Below, one piece after another: positions 18,539 to 26,142 of a stretch of DNA of 46,039 bases (its first letter is position 1; every line of letters begins with the position of its first letter). A program made the translations under genes and the position numbers. The stretch comes from Kofleriaceae bacterium. GTDB taxonomy: Bacteria > Myxococcota_A > Polyangia > Haliangiales > Haliangiaceae. The stretch spans positions 1 to 46,039 of the forward strand of contig JAIOII010001041.1 in assembly GCA_019912685.1 (NCBI GenBank), read 5' to 3'. The notes beneath the pieces are model-generated. The model ran no database searches. It was not told the origin of the DNA and worked only from the letters and a program-made list of their open reading frames with translations.

Positions 18539-19378
18539 CTACTGGGGTCGCTCCCGACCACGCCACGTCCAGGTCGCGGGTTCCACCGGTCGCAGCTTGC
18601 CCGTTGAGGATGCGACCGGGGACGCCTCGGTCCCGGTGCGACCACCGATGGCACCGAGCTCACGCCGCAGCTCCTGGGCCGCGTCGATCCGTCCCGCGGT
18701 GTGCAGCGTGTCCGCCGCCTTGAGGATCAGCGCGCGGAGTCGCGCGTTCTCGCGGCTCCGGAGCTCCGCCGGGCCGCTGCCACACCACTGCAGGACCAGG
18801 GCGTCGCTGGCCCGGTGCTTGGCGAACAGGTCCGCCGCGATCGAGGGCCGATCGGTCAGCTCCAGGTAGCCGATGATGGTGTCGGCCTCGGCCGCGCAGA
18901 GAGCGCGCGCGAGCGCCTGGGCGTCAGCGGCGGGCAGGTGGACCTTGCCGTGCCGGTCGACGTACTCGAGCGCCGTCCGCGTCGAGGGCTCAATCTGCGC
19001 CCGAGATCGCACGCGCTCTAGCGCCTCGGGTGGTCCCGACAGGTCGCCGCGGTAGAACCGAACCTGGTCGCCGGCGGCATCGAAGACGGTGTACAGCGCA
19101 CCGGCCAGCGGCGAGTCATCGTCGTACCGGTGCGCCTCGTTGTCCTCGCGTAGCCGACGATCCGCCAGCTCATCGGCGAGGAAGTGCTCGCTGTCCGCCC
19201 ACCGGACCAGGAGGGCCCGGCCATCGACGTAGTCGACCAGGCCCGGGTTCGGCTCGATCCACTCGGCCTTCCACTTGTTGCCGCGCACCGGCTGGACGAT
19301 GCGGATCCGCTCGAGGGGTCCGGAGCGGCCCTCGCGACAGGCGTACTCCTCGCCGAGGATGATGTCGGCCCGCTGCAT
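18539..19378 (-). CDS. Hypothetical 279-aa protein of accessory type
   Basis: The N-terminus reads ILGEEYACREGRSGP then RIVQPVRGNKWKAEWIEPNPGLVDYV, which looks like a small binding domain found in unnamed proteins of actinobacteria and mobile elements. The middle is charged and helical; the C-terminal ~110 residues are helix-rich (YLELTDRPSIAADLFAKH..., LRALILKAADTLH). No catalytic motif, signal peptide or membrane helix is seen. It is divergent from the 19598 gene across about 220 bp. The assignment stays unknown; the flavour suggests horizontal acquisition. Confidence 0.65.
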   Translation of the reverse strand: MQRADIILGEEYACREGRSGPLERIRIVQPVRGNKWKAEWIEPNPGLVDYVDGRALLVRWADSEHFLADELADRRLREDNEAHRYDDDSPLAGALYTVFDAAGDQVRFYRGDLSGPPEALERVRSRAQIEPSTRTALEYVDRHGKVHLPAADAQALARALCAAEADTIIGYLELTDRPSIAADLFAKHRASDALVLQWCGSGPAELRSRENARLRALILKAADTLHTAGRIDAAQELRRELGAIGGRTGTEASPVASSTGKLRPVEPATWTWRGRERPQ

Positions 19379-19597
19379 CCCGATCCGATAGCTGGTTGGC
19401 GTGTCGATGTCGACCGGTGTCGCCGCCCGCCTGCGCGCGATGGGAGGTCGAGCGACGGCGCCCGGGTGTGGAAGGCCGCGTCGGCCGTCGGTGAGAGGTG
19501 GCCGGGCGCCGTCCGGAGCAGGCTACCCGCCCCCTCTGATCGGCCCCGCGGGCGCAGCGACCGCGGCCGGTCAGCCACCACGTGCGATACTGGAGCG

Positions 19598-20215
19598 ATG
19601 GCACCACCGCCGACGGTCGATCTCCGCGCGGTCGTACGGCACTACATCGCGAGGCACCGTCCCCGCGCGCTCGCCGAGCTCGCATCCTTCCGCGACGAGC
19701 CGACTCTCGAGGCGGCGGTCCGACGGGCAGCGCTCACGCTCCTGGCCGACGGGCGCCGCGATCCGCACCACACACGGCGTCCGCAAGAGCTCCTCGAGCG
19801 CGCCGAGGCGCGCCTTGTCGAGCGCCTCGCCGCGATCGAGACCGCGGCGGCGTTCTCGTCCCTCTACCAGGTGATCGACAACGCCGTGGGGCACTGGACC
19901 GGCCTCGGCCACCTCTACGTCTACGACGCGGCGCTGCGCATCGGCGCCCGGAAGGGCGTCCTCCCCAAAGTGGTGTACCTGCACGCGGGCACCCGCGAGG
20001 GCGCCCAGAAGCTGCTCGACGCGAAGAAGCGGAAGACCCTCTTCCCGTCCGAACTGATCGAGGTTGCCCCGGCACTCGCCGAGCTCGAGGCCTACGAGAT
20101 CGAGGATGTCCTCTGCATCTACAAGGACCAGCTTCTCAGCGGCGCCGAGGAGCTCGACGATGTCGTGCGCTGCTGGCCCGAGGAGTCCGAGCGCGCGGGC
20201 ACGGCCTTCGACTGA
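19598..20215 (+). CDS. Hypothetical 205-aa protein
   Basis: The ATG at 19598 has GGAG three bases before it. The upstream extension of the frame is antisense to the previous gene and was discarded. Distinctive blocks are SSLYQVIDNAVGHWTGLGHLYVYDAALRIGAR in parts and PKVVYLHAGTREGAQKLL, then YEIEDVLCIYKDQL near the end. The YLHAGTR.GA block is shared, as far as I recall, by unnamed proteins on plasmids and genomic islands. There is no membrane segment. The recombinase gene begins about 130 bp downstream on the same strand. Confidence 0.65.
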   Translation: MAPPPTVDLRAVVRHYIARHRPRALAELASFRDEPTLEAAVRRAALTLLADGRRDPHHTRRPQELLERAEARLVERLAAIETAAAFSSLYQVIDNAVGHWTGLGHLYVYDAALRIGARKGVLPKVVYLHAGTREGAQKLLDAKKRKTLFPSELIEVAPALAELEAYEIEDVLCIYKDQLLSGAEELDDVVRCWPEESERAGTAFD

Positions 20216-20331
20216 ATCGCAAACCGCACCAGCACCACGGGAGCTCATTCCCGCAAGGCCACGCTCGTCGATTCTGCGAGGGATCAGCCCGGTAACGCAG
20301 CGCACCAGCCCGTTGCACTTCCGCGGCACGA

Positions 20332-20359
20332 ATGGCCCATGGATGGCCATGGCCCATGG
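20332..20359 (+). repeat. 11-bp direct repeat over the recombinase start
   Basis: ATGGCCCATGG occurs at 20332-20342 and again at 20349-20359, separated by ATGGCC. The two copies straddle and include the candidate ATG starts at 20343 and 20349. It could be a binding site for the recombinase or a regulator, or simple repetition. Confidence 0.5.
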
Positions 20360-22031
20360 CTATTCCTCCGCTCCGCCGCTGGCCGCGGTGTATGCGCGCT
20401 TCTCGTCGGACCGACAGCGCGACACCAGCATCGAGGATCAAGTTCGTCGCTGCCGCGAGCACATCGAGCGGGAACAGATCGCACCTCCCGAAGCCGTCGC
20501 GGTCTTCACCGACTTCGCGTTCTCAGGTGCCTCCCTGGATCGCCCCGGCTTCGAGCAGCTGATGCGACAGGTCGAGGACGGCAGGATCTCGACCATCGTG
20601 ACCGAGGACGTGTCGCGAATCTCCCGGGACTTCGCGGACGCCGCTCTCATCTTCCGCCGCCTCCAGTTCGCCAAGGTGCCGCTCATCAGCATCGCCGACG
20701 GGATCAACACGAGCAGCCGGCACGCCAAGCTCTCGTTCGCCCTCAAGAGCCTGGTCGCCGACATCTACCTCGACGACCTTCGTGACAAGACGCTGCGAGG
20801 CCTCGAGGGCCGCGCGCGTGCCGGCTACGCAACCGGGATGGTGCCGTACGGCTTTCGAACCCGCCCGGACCGTGATGGCGGCGGGAACGTGCGAGGTAGC
20901 CGCATCGAGCTGGTCCCACGCGAGGTGGAGATCGTGCGGCGGATCTTCCGTGAGCACCTCGATGGTCGCTCCCTTGCAGCGATCGCCCGCCGCCTGAACG
21001 ACGAGGGAATCCCCTCCCCTCGCACGGGCTCCAAGCACAAGCGGTTCGGATGGAGCGCCGGGACCATCCGCGCCATGCTCTACAACGAGCGCTACGCCGG
21101 GATCTGGCGCTTCAAGCAGCGCGAGTGGGTGCGCGTCCCCGGGTCGCGGAAGCGCCTGCCGCGTCAGCGCGCCGCCGGTGACGTGATCACGCTCGAGCGC
21201 CCCGAACTGCGAATCATCGATGCCGAGGCCTGGCACGCCGTGCAGGTCAGCCTGCGCACCATTCACCGGCGGTACACACAGCGGGGAGCCAGGACGCCGG
21301 GACCGCGGAACCGTTCGACGTACCTGCTGTCAGGCATCCTCCGGTGTGGCGCCTGCGGCGCCCCGATGGTCGTCAATGGGTCCACGAACGTTTACTACGT
21401 GTGTGGCGCCTACCGCTCGAAGGGGACGTGCGCGGTGAGGCTGGCAGTCCGAGAGGACGAGACCCGCGCGACGCTCGTTCGGTTCCTTCAGGACGTGCTG
21501 CACAGCTCCGCGTTCCGCGCGCGGCGCGAGCAACTGCTCGTCGTCGAGCAGGGACAGTCCGCTCATCTGCGGGACGAGCTCGTTCGGCGACAGGACCGCC
21601 TTGCAGACGCCGAGGAGCGCGCGACAGCACTGATTGCGGAGCTCGGCCGCGCGCCCTCCGATCGAATCGCGGACGCCGTGCGTCAGCTCGAGGCCGAGGT
21701 CGCCGCTCATCAGGCGGCCATCGCGCGGATGAAGCGAGCCGGTGAGCAGCCCGAGGTCATGGCGGCCAAGGTGCTCCGGTCCTGGTTGCGTCACCTTGGA
21801 AGCCGCGGCTCGGACGTCGCGCGAGATCGCACACGCCTGGCGGCATGGCTCCGGGAGGCGACCCTGCACGTGCGCGCCACCGCAGATGGCGCCCGCCTGC
21901 AGGGCAGCCTTCGGCTCGACGCCCTCCTCCTCGTGGACCACGACCCGAGTACGATGACCGAGGAGATCGCTGTCGACCTTGCGCTCGTCGTCGTGGGACC
22001 ACGGGGCGCACAGACGACGTCTGCCCGCTGA
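20343..22031 (+). CDS. Large serine recombinase
   Basis: The protein has 562 aa. The N-terminal resolvase/invertase domain has the catalytic signature YARFS (Y17, R19, S21) followed by SDRQ, then FTDFAFSGASLDRPGFEQLM, IVTEDVSRISRDF and FADGIN-like IADGIN. The long E helix leads to the recombinase domain with GMVPYGFR, LVPREVEIVRRIFREHLDGRSLAAIARRLNDEGIPSPR and WSAGTIRAMLYNERYAG. A zinc-ribbon (CGACGAPM...YYVCGAYRSKGTC) and a C-terminal coiled coil complete the standard architecture of large serine integrases. ATG 20349 is an equally possible start. Such enzymes integrate and excise phages and genomic islands; it may have mobilised the neighbouring island, but its attachment sites were not found. 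Confidence 0.92.
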   Translation: MAMAHGYSSAPPLAAVYARFSSDRQRDTSIEDQVRRCREHIEREQIAPPEAVAVFTDFAFSGASLDRPGFEQLMRQVEDGRISTIVTEDVSRISRDFADAALIFRRLQFAKVPLISIADGINTSSRHAKLSFALKSLVADIYLDDLRDKTLRGLEGRARAGYATGMVPYGFRTRPDRDGGGNVRGSRIELVPREVEIVRRIFREHLDGRSLAAIARRLNDEGIPSPRTGSKHKRFGWSAGTIRAMLYNERYAGIWRFKQREWVRVPGSRKRLPRQRAAGDVITLERPELRIIDAEAWHAVQVSLRTIHRRYTQRGARTPGPRNRSTYLLSGILRCGACGAPMVVNGSTNVYYVCGAYRSKGTCAVRLAVREDETRATLVRFLQDVLHSSAFRARREQLLVVEQGQSAHLRDELVRRQDRLADAEERATALIAELGRAPSDRIADAVRQLEAEVAAHQAAIARMKRAGEQPEVMAAKVLRSWLRHLGSRGSDVARDRTRLAAWLREATLHVRATADGARLQGSLRLDALLLVDHDPSTMTEEIAVDLALVVVGPRGAQTTSAR

Positions 22032-22104
22032 CGGCCTCTTCTGCCTAACCTCTCACGGGTGCCGGAGCACCGCGCGTGCCCGTGCCCGGAGCGCCGCACG
22101 ACGT

Positions 22105-22139
22105 CCGGGATTTCCGCGACAGCGTCGCGGAAATCCCGG
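22105..22139. terminator. Perfect 16-bp-arm hairpin after the recombinase gene
   Basis: Arms 22105-22120 (ccgggatttccgcgac) and 22124-22139 are exact reverse complements with a 3-base loop. Outside the arms, the flanks (GGAGCGCCGCAC / GTGCGGAGCGCCG) continue an imperfect pairing. There is no T-run, so it may act as a transcript-end hairpin or as a protein or recombinase site. Confidence 0.5.
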
Positions 22140-22205
22140 TGCGGAGCGCCGCGGTGCCGCACAGGGCGAGCTCTCGCCGCGGCTGGTGTCGGTTGTCCCC
22201 GGGAG

Positions 22206-22235
22206 ATGGCCGCTTCCAAGCAAAAGCGGCCATGT
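22206..22235. repeat. 30-bp hairpin repeat, copy 1
   Basis: Arms atggccgctt (22206-22215) and aagcggccat (22224-22233) pair around an 8-base loop, followed by GT. It matches copy 2 (22854-22883) at 24 of 30 positions, with the differences confined to the loop side. It lies between the recombinase and the GIY-YIG-like gene. Confidence 0.65.
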
Positions 22236-22286
22236 CCTCCACGATTCGTGTTCGGGGCAACACGCCGGGCCGGTAGAATCGGTTCG

Positions 22287-22835
22287 ATGGGGAGCGACAA
22301 GAACCTGTGGGACCGGCTCCGGTGGTCAGATCCCCTGCCGATCACGAACGAGCTCGCGCGCCACGTTGGGGACGGGCCGATCGTCTACCGCGTTTGCGCA
22401 TTCGATGACGGGAACAAGCCGCGAGCGATTCCCCGCGCGGCGGGGAGCGACACGACCGGGACGCTCGACGTCGGCGAGTCGGGTCGCGGGAGCCGTCGAC
22501 TCCGCACGCTCAGTCGCGTGTTCAACGGCAAGAAGGGATCGCACCGTGCCGCGTGGGAGTACCGCTGGTACGACTTCAGCGAGGTGTTCCCGCTGGCGCA
22601 GCTCCGGGTGCAGTTCGTCCGAGTGAAGAGCAAGGAGCACGCCGTCGCCATCGAGTGCCAGCTCCTTGAGGAGTACCGAACCGAGTACCTCGATCGCCCG
22701 CCGCTCAACGCCTCGGGCGGCAAGGCCGATGCCGTCGAGGCGTGGCTGCGGGGCCAAGGGCTCGTCGAGCCACGTGACGACCAAGGCTGGCTGAAGCTGG
22801 CCGGGATCATCCCCGCGGAGATTCTGATCGTCTGA
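22287..22835 (+). CDS. GIY-YIG-like nuclease-fold protein
   Basis: The protein has 182 aa from the ATG at 22287. Its core fits a divergent GIY-YIG fold: PIVYRVCAF (32-39) in place of GIY, GTLDVGESG (58-66) in place of YIG, then a basic helix SRRLRTL, His86 in GSHRAAWEYRWY, a Glu-bearing helix AIECQLLEEY (about 121-130) and PPLN (138-141). The tyrosines of the first two motifs are altered, and the insert between them (DDGNKPRAIPRAAGSDT) is longer than usual. It may be a nuclease or an inactive relative. Hairpin repeats sit on both sides. Confidence 0.6.
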   Translation: MGSDKNLWDRLRWSDPLPITNELARHVGDGPIVYRVCAFDDGNKPRAIPRAAGSDTTGTLDVGESGRGSRRLRTLSRVFNGKKGSHRAAWEYRWYDFSEVFPLAQLRVQFVRVKSKEHAVAIECQLLEEYRTEYLDRPPLNASGGKADAVEAWLRGQGLVEPRDDQGWLKLAGIIPAEILIV

Positions 22836-22853
22836 CGCCGCACTGGTCGCGGC

Positions 22854-22883
22854 ATGGCCGCCTTCGCCCGAAAGCGGCCATGT
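22854..22883. repeat. 30-bp hairpin repeat, copy 2
   Basis: Arms atggccgc (22854-22861) and gcggccat (22874-22881) pair around a 12-base loop, followed by GT. It starts 18 bp after the stop of the GIY-YIG-like gene and precedes the convergent minus-strand gene, the position expected of a transcript-end element. Confidence 0.65.
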
Positions 22884-22918
22884 GTGACGAACCTACGCGC
22901 CAGACGCGCTGCCGGTGA

Positions 22919-23197
22919 TCAGGCTTCGCGGAGCCTCGGCCCGCTTGCGACCCCACTGGCGATTTCCTGCGCCAAGCTGATGATGCGAACCAACATGGCG
23001 ATGTCCCAGCGATCGTGGCTCGGCGCATCAGGCACCGCGACAACGATCCGGGCCACGAGTTCCCGGTGTCCGGACCCGTTCACCCTCCGCCCGTTGAATC
23101 CGCTGGCTGCAAGCGAAACGGAGCCCCCGGTTGCTTCCATAGAGAAGCACTCCTTGAGCTCGCGATCGCCGGGGCTTCGCGAACACCTACGCGCCAT
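22919..23197 (-). CDS. Hypothetical 92-aa protein
   Basis: The ATG at 23195-23197 lies inside the end of the upstream small gene (stop at 23187-23189), an overlap that suggests coupled translation. The sequence has ELKECFSMEATGGSVSLAASGFNGRRVNGS, then ELVARIVVAVPDA and a helix WDIAMLVRIISLAQEIASG. It is a balanced composition unlike the Arg/Ser-rich opposite frame, so the minus strand is the better choice. No family was recognised. Confidence 0.5.
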   Translation of the reverse strand: MARRCSRSPGDRELKECFSMEATGGSVSLAASGFNGRRVNGSGHRELVARIVVAVPDAPSHDRWDIAMLVRIISLAQEIASGVASGPRLREA

Positions 23198-23390
23198 CGC
23201 GTCCCTCCAAGCGACGCTGGAGGCGCAATAGGAACGCCGTCAGCTCACGCGGTGCGTCCTTGCGGCGCACGTTGCAGCGAACCGACCTTCCCATGCGGGG
23301 GTGCCGAACGACCACGTCGCCGGTCCGCCGCGGGCGCCGGACTTCGCAACCCCACGGGGGCGCGATCCCCAGAGCCACCGATAGATTCAT
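23187..23390 (-). CDS. Hypothetical 67-aa protein, first gene of a small operon
   Basis: The frame is open further upstream through AT-rich DNA, but the plausible start is the ATG at 23388-23390 (MNLSVALGIAPPWGCEVRR). The sequence is basic with VRRPRRTGDVVVRHPRMGRSVRCNVRRKDAPRELTAFLLRL in parts, which looks like a small nucleic-acid-binding or toxin-antitoxin type protein, though no family was recognised. It overlaps the 92-aa gene by 11 bp, so the two should be made together. Confidence 0.45.
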   Translation of the reverse strand: MNLSVALGIAPPWGCEVRRPRRTGDVVVRHPRMGRSVRCNVRRKDAPRELTAFLLRLQRRLEGRDGA

Positions 23391-23826
23391 TCCATGAAAC
23401 ACAACAATCTTCTTATGCATATATCCACATTCCTTATTGCTAGCAGTCAGATCAAGAACAACCAAGAACACAGAAGGAACTCGACCTTCCATGTCCGCCC
23501 ATCTGAATCTCCCAACGCGAGAATCCAAGGAGCTGACACTTCTTCCATGAGTCCGAGCTCCGAACGCGGAACTCAGATCTGAGGAAACAACCCTTGTTTC
23601 CTTCCAACCAAATCTCCAATTGAGGATTCGGAGATTCAGTTGTTCGATGCTGCGCGCGCGAAGACCGTCATTCCGGACAAACCTGCGGCGTCGAAACCAA
23701 AATACGACCGCGACCGCCACCGCGCAAGGAGAATCGTCGTGGGGCAGCGCGCTCCCGTCGAGGATGGAACGCCCTAACCGATCGACACGGCGGCAGGCCG
23801 CCGGGTTGCGGGCGTAGGGTCACCCC
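23391..23826. other. AT-rich intergenic region between divergent genes
   Basis: This stretch separates the small minus-strand operon from the plus-strand gene at 23827. The part from about 23391 to 23640 is visibly poorer in G+C than anything else in the window, with runs such as atgcatatatcc and several AA/TT steps. No open frame here reads like protein. It probably contains both divergent promoters and may be foreign DNA; no specific site was pinned down. Confidence 0.5.
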
Positions 23827-25077
23827 ATGTCCAGACACGTTAGGAAGGTTTACCGACGCGTCGAGCTCTTCGAGCGGGTGTGGTCGGCGCCGATGCGTGA
23901 CGTCGCTCGGCAGTACGGCGTCTCGGACGTCGCGCTGCGCGAGAAGTGCAAGGAGCTCAGCGTCCCCATCCCGGACGCGGGCCACTGGAATAAACGCCCG
24001 GACCGACGACCACCGCGTCCGGCCTTGCCACCGCTCGCGGCCGGCGCCGTTGACGAGGTGACGATCGACTACTGGACGTCCGGCACCGATCTCGCCGAGC
24101 CGCTGCCGGCCGAGCTCGCGGCCCTCGTGGCCCACGAGAGGGAGCCATCGGCGGCCATCCGCGTCCCTCCGACGCTCACGGATCCGCATCCGCTTGTCGC
24201 AAATGCGCAGCGCGAGCTGGGCCGCGCGCGCACGGGCGATGACGGGCTGAAGGTCCGCGGAGAGACGCGCTGCCTCGATGTCAGCGTGTCAGCCGCGCAG
24301 CTCGAGCGAGCGCTGTGTGTGATGGACGCGTTCGCCAAGGCCCTGGAAGCGCGCACGCTTCAACTCGCGGTCGTCGATCGTCCCGAGGTGCCGAGGGATC
24401 GGTATCGCTATCGGGAACGCAAGGACGCCTCGCTACCGCGCGTCGCGACGGCCGTCGAGATCAACGGCAAGCGCGTGTACATCCGCGTGACCGAGCGCCT
24501 CCGGGTCGAGCGTCCGTCCGCGCCGTCGCCACCGGCGCACCTGACGGGTTACGAGCGGGACAGCTGGCAACGGAAACACCCAGCGCCGGACCCGCGGTAC
24601 CTCCCGACGGGCGAGCTGGAACTCGTCGCCATCTGCGAGAACCAGCAGGCGACTTGGCGCGACGGCAAGCGGTGGCGGCTCGAGGACTGTCTGAACCGCG
24701 TCACCGCGCAACTGCACGTGCTCGTCCACCGCCAGTTGCAGGAGGATGAGTCGAGCCGACGCGCCGAGGTGCAGCGTCGCGAAGAGGAGCGCCGCCACTA
24801 CGAGAAGCAGATGCAGAGATACGAGGACGGTCGTCGCGCCGACGCGATCCGCGAGGAGATCGATCGCTGGATGTTCGCTCGGCGCATTCGCGCCTACGTG
24901 GCAAGCGTCCACGAGGTCATCGAGACCGGTGGTTGCGAGCTCGTCGAAACGAGTGAGCTCGCGCAGACACTGCGCTGGGCGGCCGACTATGCGGAGAGGA
25001 TCGACCCGATCGCACAGCTCCGCGCCCAGGTCGCGGACCGCGTGGCCGAGCACGCAGCCAAAAACCATCCGCCCTGA
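23827..25077 (+). CDS. Hypothetical protein with N-terminal helix-turn-helix
   Basis: The protein has 416 aa. Residues about 10-50 read LYE/LFERVWSAPMRDVARQYGVSDVALREKCKELSVPIPDAGHWNKR, in parts: a helix-turn-helix followed by the P-x-P-x-x-G-x-W-x-K turn typical of a widespread unnamed family in accessory DNA. The middle has strand-rich blocks (VEINGKRVYIRVTERL). Residues about 300-350 form a charged coiled coil (RRAEVQRREEERRHYEKQMQRYED), and the C-terminus is helical. No catalytic motif is visible. It is likely DNA-binding; its role is unknown. Confidence 0.7.
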   Translation: MSRHVRKVYRRVELFERVWSAPMRDVARQYGVSDVALREKCKELSVPIPDAGHWNKRPDRRPPRPALPPLAAGAVDEVTIDYWTSGTDLAEPLPAELAALVAHEREPSAAIRVPPTLTDPHPLVANAQRELGRARTGDDGLKVRGETRCLDVSVSAAQLERALCVMDAFAKALEARTLQLAVVDRPEVPRDRYRYRERKDASLPRVATAVEINGKRVYIRVTERLRVERPSAPSPPAHLTGYERDSWQRKHPAPDPRYLPTGELELVAICENQQATWRDGKRWRLEDCLNRVTAQLHVLVHRQLQEDESSRRAEVQRREEERRHYEKQMQRYEDGRRADAIREEIDRWMFARRIRAYVASVHEVIETGGCELVETSELAQTLRWAADYAERIDPIAQLRAQVADRVAEHAAKNHPP

Positions 25078-25180
25078 ACGGCTCGACGTAGCAAACGCGA
25101 AGACGCCTGGCGACCATGAGGTGGCGGTGCGTGAGGTTGAACCGGGCGGCGTCGCGGATGAGACAATAGGCGCTGACGCG

Positions 25181-25513
25181 CTACGCGAGCAACACGAGGC
25201 CGATCAGCACGGCGGCGGCCACGAGGAGCACCCCGCCTCCCTCGACATCGCGCGCGAGGTGCTCGAGCGGGCGATTGCACGGCGGATCCGGGTTGGCCTG
25301 GTCGCGGTGATCGATCGCCCAGGTCCCGTCCGCGTACACGTACAGGTGGTCGGAGGCGGGGCAGCTCCGCTCGCGGTACTGCAGGACAATACCTGGCTTG
25401 GCCGCTTGCCACACCGCCCGGTCGAAGGTGCGCCATGCACCCCGGACGAACAGGGTGACCGACGCCGGCGACTGGTGGAAGAGGTGCGGCCACTCCTCGC
25501 GGTATTCATGCAT
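25181..25513 (-). CDS. Small C-terminally membrane-anchored protein
   Basis: The protein has 110 aa from the ATG at 25511-25513; the same frame is open 12 codons further, through the dyad operator, to 25549. The soluble part has WRTFDRAVWQAAKPGIVLQYRERSC and HLYVYADGTWAIDH. The last ~18 residues (GVLLVAAAVLIGLVLLA) are one transmembrane helix that ends the protein, so it is a tail-anchored type. It is divergent from the XRE regulator, which also ends in a membrane helix. The pair shares one short regulatory region. Confidence 0.6.
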   Translation of the reverse strand: MHEYREEWPHLFHQSPASVTLFVRGAWRTFDRAVWQAAKPGIVLQYRERSCPASDHLYVYADGTWAIDHRDQANPDPPCNRPLEHLARDVEGGGVLLVAAAVLIGLVLLA

Positions 25514-25544
25514 GTGGGAATAATATTCCCAGCGAGCCATGCAT
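25508..25544. promoter_or_regulatory. Nested dyad between divergent genes (putative operator)
   Basis: The inner dyad is tgggaat (25515-25521) and attccca (25525-25531) with a 3-base centre. An outer pair, atgcatg (25508-25514) and catgcat (25538-25544), encloses it asymmetrically. It lies between the XRE gene and its divergent neighbour, where an XRE autoregulator would bind. Confidence 0.55.
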
Positions 25545-25568
25545 GTCAATCAGGACTATCTTTCGGAC

Positions 25569-25991
25569 ATGGATGACGACGAGGCGTACCAGATCGTCTT
25601 CGGCAAGGTGATCGCCGGCCTGCGCGAGCGGGCCAGCCTCTCCCAGCAAGAGCTCGCCGCCGCGGCCCACATCACGCAGGGGACTCTCTCGCGGATCGAG
25701 GCCGGCAAGCTCGCGGCGGATGTCGTCGTGGCGCGCCGCCTGGCCGCCGCGCTCGGCGTCTCCTCGTACCAGGCGCTCGTGGGCATGGTCGATCAGGCGC
25801 ATGAAGAGGCCCAGCGCATGGCCAAGAAGGTCGCCGGGAAGAAGTCGGACGCCTGGTTCGACACGGTCCTCGACATCGCCGGCGCCGCCGGCCTGGGGGC
25901 GCTGATCCTGCTGTCGGTCGCCGTGGTGTTCCAGGCGCAGGCTGCCGAGGCGGCGAAGGCGGCGAAGAAGTCCGGCGGATCGCGCGGGTGA
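25569..25991 (+). CDS. XRE-family regulator with C-terminal membrane helix
   Basis: The protein has 140 aa from the ATG at 25569; an in-frame ATG ten codons earlier lies within the dyad. Residues about 13-68 are a Cro/C1-type helix-turn-helix: LRERASLSQQELAAAAHITQGTLSRIEAGKLAAD, in parts. A charged helix (DQAHEEAQRMAKKVAGKK) follows, then a hydrophobic span at about 104-122 (AGAAGLGALILLSVAVV) and a short Ala/Lys tail. A DNA-binding domain tethered to the membrane is unusual for XRE proteins. With the divergent tail-anchored neighbour it may form a membrane-linked switch; that is inference. Confidence 0.75.
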   Translation: MDDDEAYQIVFGKVIAGLRERASLSQQELAAAAHITQGTLSRIEAGKLAADVVVARRLAAALGVSSYQALVGMVDQAHEEAQRMAKKVAGKKSDAWFDTVLDIAGAAGLGALILLSVAVVFQAQAAEAAKAAKKSGGSRG

Positions 25992-26090
25992 TCGCGCGCG
26001 TCGCAGCGGACCAGGCGCGACGACGCCCGGCGTTCATGTTGCGTCGCCGTTGCAGGCCGAGCATGTCCGACGTCCCTGACGGGGGGCGAA

Positions 26091-26125
26091 CCCGGATGGC
26101 CGCATTGCGCGGAAGGGCCATCGGG
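26091..26125. repeat. Hairpin repeat related to copies 1 and 2
   Basis: Outer arms cccg (26091-26094) and cggg (26122-26125) and inner arms atggcc (26096-26101) and ggccat (26116-26121) pair with a single bulge. It shares the ATGGCC...GGCCAT core of the 22-kb repeats. It lies between convergent genes, as a shared transcript end would. Confidence 0.5.
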
Positions 26126-26142
26126 TTGGCGCGGTGCACGGG

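Noticed and set aside
22854-23231. A 125-codon plus-strand frame opposite the 92-aa gene
   Set aside because: The minus-strand product has a more normal composition, and the plus frame begins inside a hairpin repeat.
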